A stretch of DNA of 64,000 bases from Gammaproteobacteria bacterium. Its GTDB lineage: Bacteria > Pseudomonadota > Gammaproteobacteria > UBA11654. Made by a program: the position numbers and the translations under genes. Below the pieces are notes generated by a model. The model was given only the letters and a program-made list of their open reading frames with translations, was not told the origin of the DNA and did no database searches. Positions 61,995-64,000 of this stretch are shown in pieces (within the stretch, counting starts at the first letter, position 1; each line of letters opens with the position of its first letter). The DNA lies in assembly GCA_018672815.1 (NCBI GenBank), contig JABHDX010000118.1:7050-71049 (forward strand), in the 5' to 3' direction.

Positions 61995-64000
61995 ATGAAA
62001 AGAATACTTATAAATGCGACTCAGAAAGAAGAGCTGAGAGTCGCAATGGTTGATGGACAAAAACTTTATGACTTAGATATAGAAGTTGCATCAAAAATAC
62101 AAAAGAAAAACAATATATACAAAGGTACAATCACTCGAGTAGAACCGAGTTTAGATTCTGTATTTGTTGACTTTGGCTCAGGTAGAAATGGATTCCTACC
62201 TGTTCGTGAAATATCAAAAGAATATTTTCTAACACAACCAGTACCTGGTGAAAAACAAAATATCAAAAATCTTTTAAAAGAAGGACAAGAAATCGTCATA
62301 CAAGTTGTCAAAGAAGAAAGAGGCAATAAAGGAGCAGCATTAACAACCTTTTTGAGTCTAGCAGGAAGATTTGTAGTTCTCATGCCGAATAATCCTAAAG
62401 GTGGAGGTATTTCAAGAAAAATAACTGGAAAAGATAGAACTCAAACACTTGCAAGCTTGGATAATATAGAGATTCCAAAAGATGTCAGCATGATCATAAG
62501 GACTGCAGGTGTAGGAAGGGATGACATTGAATTGCAATGGGACTTAAACTATCTAATGGAAATATGGAATTCCATTAAAGAATTAGCCATAAAAACTGAG
62601 AGTCCTGCTCTTATATTTCAAGAAAATAATCTTATTGTAAGAGCTATGAGAGACCATTTAGATGATGATATTGGAGAAATCATTATTGATGATGAATCGA
62701 CATATAAAGATGCAAAAAAATATATAAAACAAATAACTCCTAAGTACCTAAGGAAACTAAAATCTTACAAAGATTCAACTCCTTTATTTACAAAATTTCA
62801 AATTGAAAATCAAATTGAATCTGCTTATGCAAATGAGGTAAAACTTCCATCCGGTGGGACTGTTGTTATAGATTTCACCGAAGCATTAGTTTCTATTGAT
62901 ATTAATTCTGGAAAAGCTACAAAAGGAGCAGATATAGAAGCAACAGCAGTTCAGACAAACATAGAAGCTGCAGAAGAAATAGCTAGGCAATGCCGTTTAA
63001 GAGATATGGGTGGCTTACTAGTTATTGATTTTATAGATATGAGGCAATATAAAAATCAAAAGATAGTAGTAAACACCCTAAGATCTGCAGTTAAACAAGA
63101 TCGAGCAAGGATATCAATAGGAAATGTTTCGAAATTTGGATTGGTCGAAATGTCAAGGCAGAGACTAAGACCTTCATTAGGGGACTCTGCTTATAGGATT
63201 TGCTCAAATTGCAGCGGTGTTGGAAAAGTCAGAAGTACAGAATCATTAGCATTATCAATTTTAAGATTAGTAGGCGAAGAAGCTAGAAAAGAGTATACAG
63301 AAAGTGTGGTAGCAGATATTCCTTCAGACGCAGCAACATATCTTTTAAATGAAAAAAGAGAATGGATTAAAGCAATAGAAGAAAGAGAAGGTATTAGCGT
63401 TGTCTTGATGTCTAATGCTGAGCTTTCTAGTGCAAATTTCTCGCTAAAAAGAGTTAGAAAGGATGAGCATAAATTACCTGCAAATAAAAAAGCTACTTTC
63501 AAACTTATGGGAAGTGCCAATAACTCACATCAGAATTCAACTAAAAATAATGAAACAAAAAATGACAGTGAGGTACTTGATTCTAAGTACCCTCCTCTCA
63601 CTGCATGGGATGTAGATGGAGTAAAAAGCCCTAATATTATTGACCGTTTTAAATTTTGGATTTCTACAACTAGCAGAAAAAAAACTAAACAAACTACAAA
63701 AAGAACCTCTACAAAAAGAAATAATAGAAAGTCAAAAATAAATAATAAAGCTAAATCAAACTCTAATAGAAAAAGAAAACCAACGTCAAATATTAATAAA
63801 TCTAAAAGAAAAGCACCTGTTAAGAAAGCTGAGAACAAAGCATCTGGTAAGAAAATAGATAGAAAAGCACCTGTTAAGAAAGCTGAGAACAAAGCACCTG
63901 GTAAGAAAATAGATAGAAAAGCACCTGTTAAGAAAGCTGAGAACAAATCTAAAAAAACCTTTAAAGATAGTAATAAGTTGCCTAAAGATATTAAAAAGCC
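61995..64000 (+). CDS. rne: Ribonuclease E (C-terminus beyond window)
   Basis: The frame is open from ATG 61995 to the window edge, 668 codons. It begins MKRILINATQKEELRVAMV, followed by an S1 domain, an RNase H-like fold and the DNase I-like domain with both catalytic Asp residues (VVIDFTEALVSIDINSG and LLVIDFIDM) and the zinc link CSNCSGVGKVR. The visible rest is a Lys/Arg/Asn-rich tail with 18-residue repeats from 63810, where E. coli has the degradosome scaffold. GAGG precedes the ATG by six bases. Confidence 0.95.
   Translation, partial: MKRILINATQKEELRVAMVDGQKLYDLDIEVASKIQKKNNIYKGTITRVEPSLDSVFVDFGSGRNGFLPVREISKEYFLTQPVPGEKQNIKNLLKEGQEIVIQVVKEERGNKGAALTTFLSLAGRFVVLMPNNPKGGGISRKITGKDRTQTLASLDNIEIPKDVSMIIRTAGVGRDDIELQWDLNYLMEIWNSIKELAIKTESPALIFQENNLIVRAMRDHLDDDIGEIIIDDESTYKDAKKYIKQITPKYLRKLKSYKDSTPLFTKFQIENQIESAYANEVKLPSGGTVVIDFTEALVSIDINSGKATKGADIEATAVQTNIEAAEEIARQCRLRDMGGLLVIDFIDMRQYKNQKIVVNTLRSAVKQDRARISIGNVSKFGLVEMSRQRLRPSLGDSAYRICSNCSGVGKVRSTESLALSILRLVGEEARKEYTESVVADIPSDAATYLLNEKREWIKAIEEREGISVVLMSNAELSSANFSLKRVRKDEHKLPANKKATFKLMGSANNSHQNSTKNNETKNDSEVLDSKYPPLTAWDVDGVKSPNIIDRFKFWISTTSRKKTKQTTKRTSTKRNNRKSKINNKAKSNSNRKRKPTSNINKSKRKAPVKKAENKASGKKIDRKAPVKKAENKAPGKKIDRKAPVKKAENKSKKTFKDSNKLPKDIKK
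63810..63948 (+). repeat. 54-base tandem repeat in the rne tail (2.6 copies)
   Basis: A 54-base unit encoding KAPVKKAENKAPGKKIDR repeats at 63810, 63864 and 63918 (the last cut to about 31 bases), nearly identical at the DNA level, with one Pro-to-Ser change in the first copy. The repeat is in frame and strongly basic. Near-identity of DNA suggests recent expansion. Confidence 0.9.

Noticed and set aside
63530..63946. Minus-strand frame of 138 codons with repeated hydrophobic segments
   Set aside because: It is the antisense of the Lys-rich rne tail; AAA/AAG runs read backwards as Phe/Leu, which mimics membrane segments.
63810..63948. CRISPR-like repeat array
   Set aside because: The repeats are contiguous, in frame within rne, and have no spacers.

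Overview
The window is a dense stretch of chromosome from a low-GC (by eye about one third GC) gammaproteobacterium, most likely a marine, streamlined, heterotrophic lineage of the SAR86 type; the exact clade cannot be fixed from this sequence. The gamma affiliation rests on gene order: queG/nnr-tsaE-amidase-miaA-hflX-hflK-hflC, ruvC-ruvA-ruvB next to yebC, adjacent fabA-fabB, trxB/ftsK-lolA-serS, and yceD-rpmF-plsX-fabH beside rne/rluC. Nearly all bases are coding. Three tRNA genes are present (Glu-CUC, Arg-CCU, Ser-UGA). No rRNA, CRISPR array or complete mobile element was seen.

Layout. 1-8.3 kb: a tight minus-strand operon nnr-tsaE-amidase-LLM oxidoreductase-miaA-hflX-hflK-hflC. It lacks mutL and hfq at their usual places and carries a flavin monooxygenase-like gene instead of mutL. 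8.3-13.1 kb: queG, a deoxynucleoside kinase, tRNA-Glu and the ruvCAB/yebC recombination block. 13.2-21.5 kb: small metabolic genes, an AT-rich gap, murF, tRNA-Arg, a DNA glycosylase, prolyl iminopeptidase, fabAB, and a membrane-anchored histidine-phosphatase-like protein. 21.6-24 kb: an SOS operon of lexA, a Y-family polymerase and a miniature SRAP (HMCES/YedK-like) protein behind a direct-repeat LexA box of alphaproteobacterial type. 24-30.6 kb: dipeptidase, desaturase, nuclease, SDR, fluoride channel, and a diheme cytochrome/beta-helix pair. 30.6-31.7 kb: tRNA-Ser with the wreck of an integrated element (partial tRNA duplication, integrase tail, a TspO gene as surviving cargo). 31.7-39.2 kb: transport and thioesterase genes, then glnK-amtB with a TorF-type porin. 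39.4-45.4 kb: a foldase/HupE-like/DUF3604 operon followed by a Tat-exported flavoprotein. 45.4-51.3 kb: DUF6580, an ASCH-like protein, an MscS channel, zapE and serS. 51.4-57.3 kb: VanZ-like, lolA, ftsK, trxB, infA, an Lpp-like lipoprotein and an L,D-transpeptidase. 57.3-64 kb: fabH, plsX, rpmF, yceD, maf, rluC and the first two thirds of rne.

The observations I rate highest are: (1) two essential-type genes, the cell-wall amidase and ftsK, have no ATG/GTG/TTG at the right place and instead show AAGGA, six bases, then ATT, which suggests real AUU initiation; (2) the lexA-polY-mini-SRAP operon with a TGTTCTCT direct repeat on an 11-base period and a LexA recognition helix to match; (3) the foldase-HupE-DUF3604-flavoprotein cluster, a consistent but functionally unassigned envelope system; (4) the decayed tRNA-Ser island that delivered TspO. 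All family calls come from reading the translations; no database search was possible.
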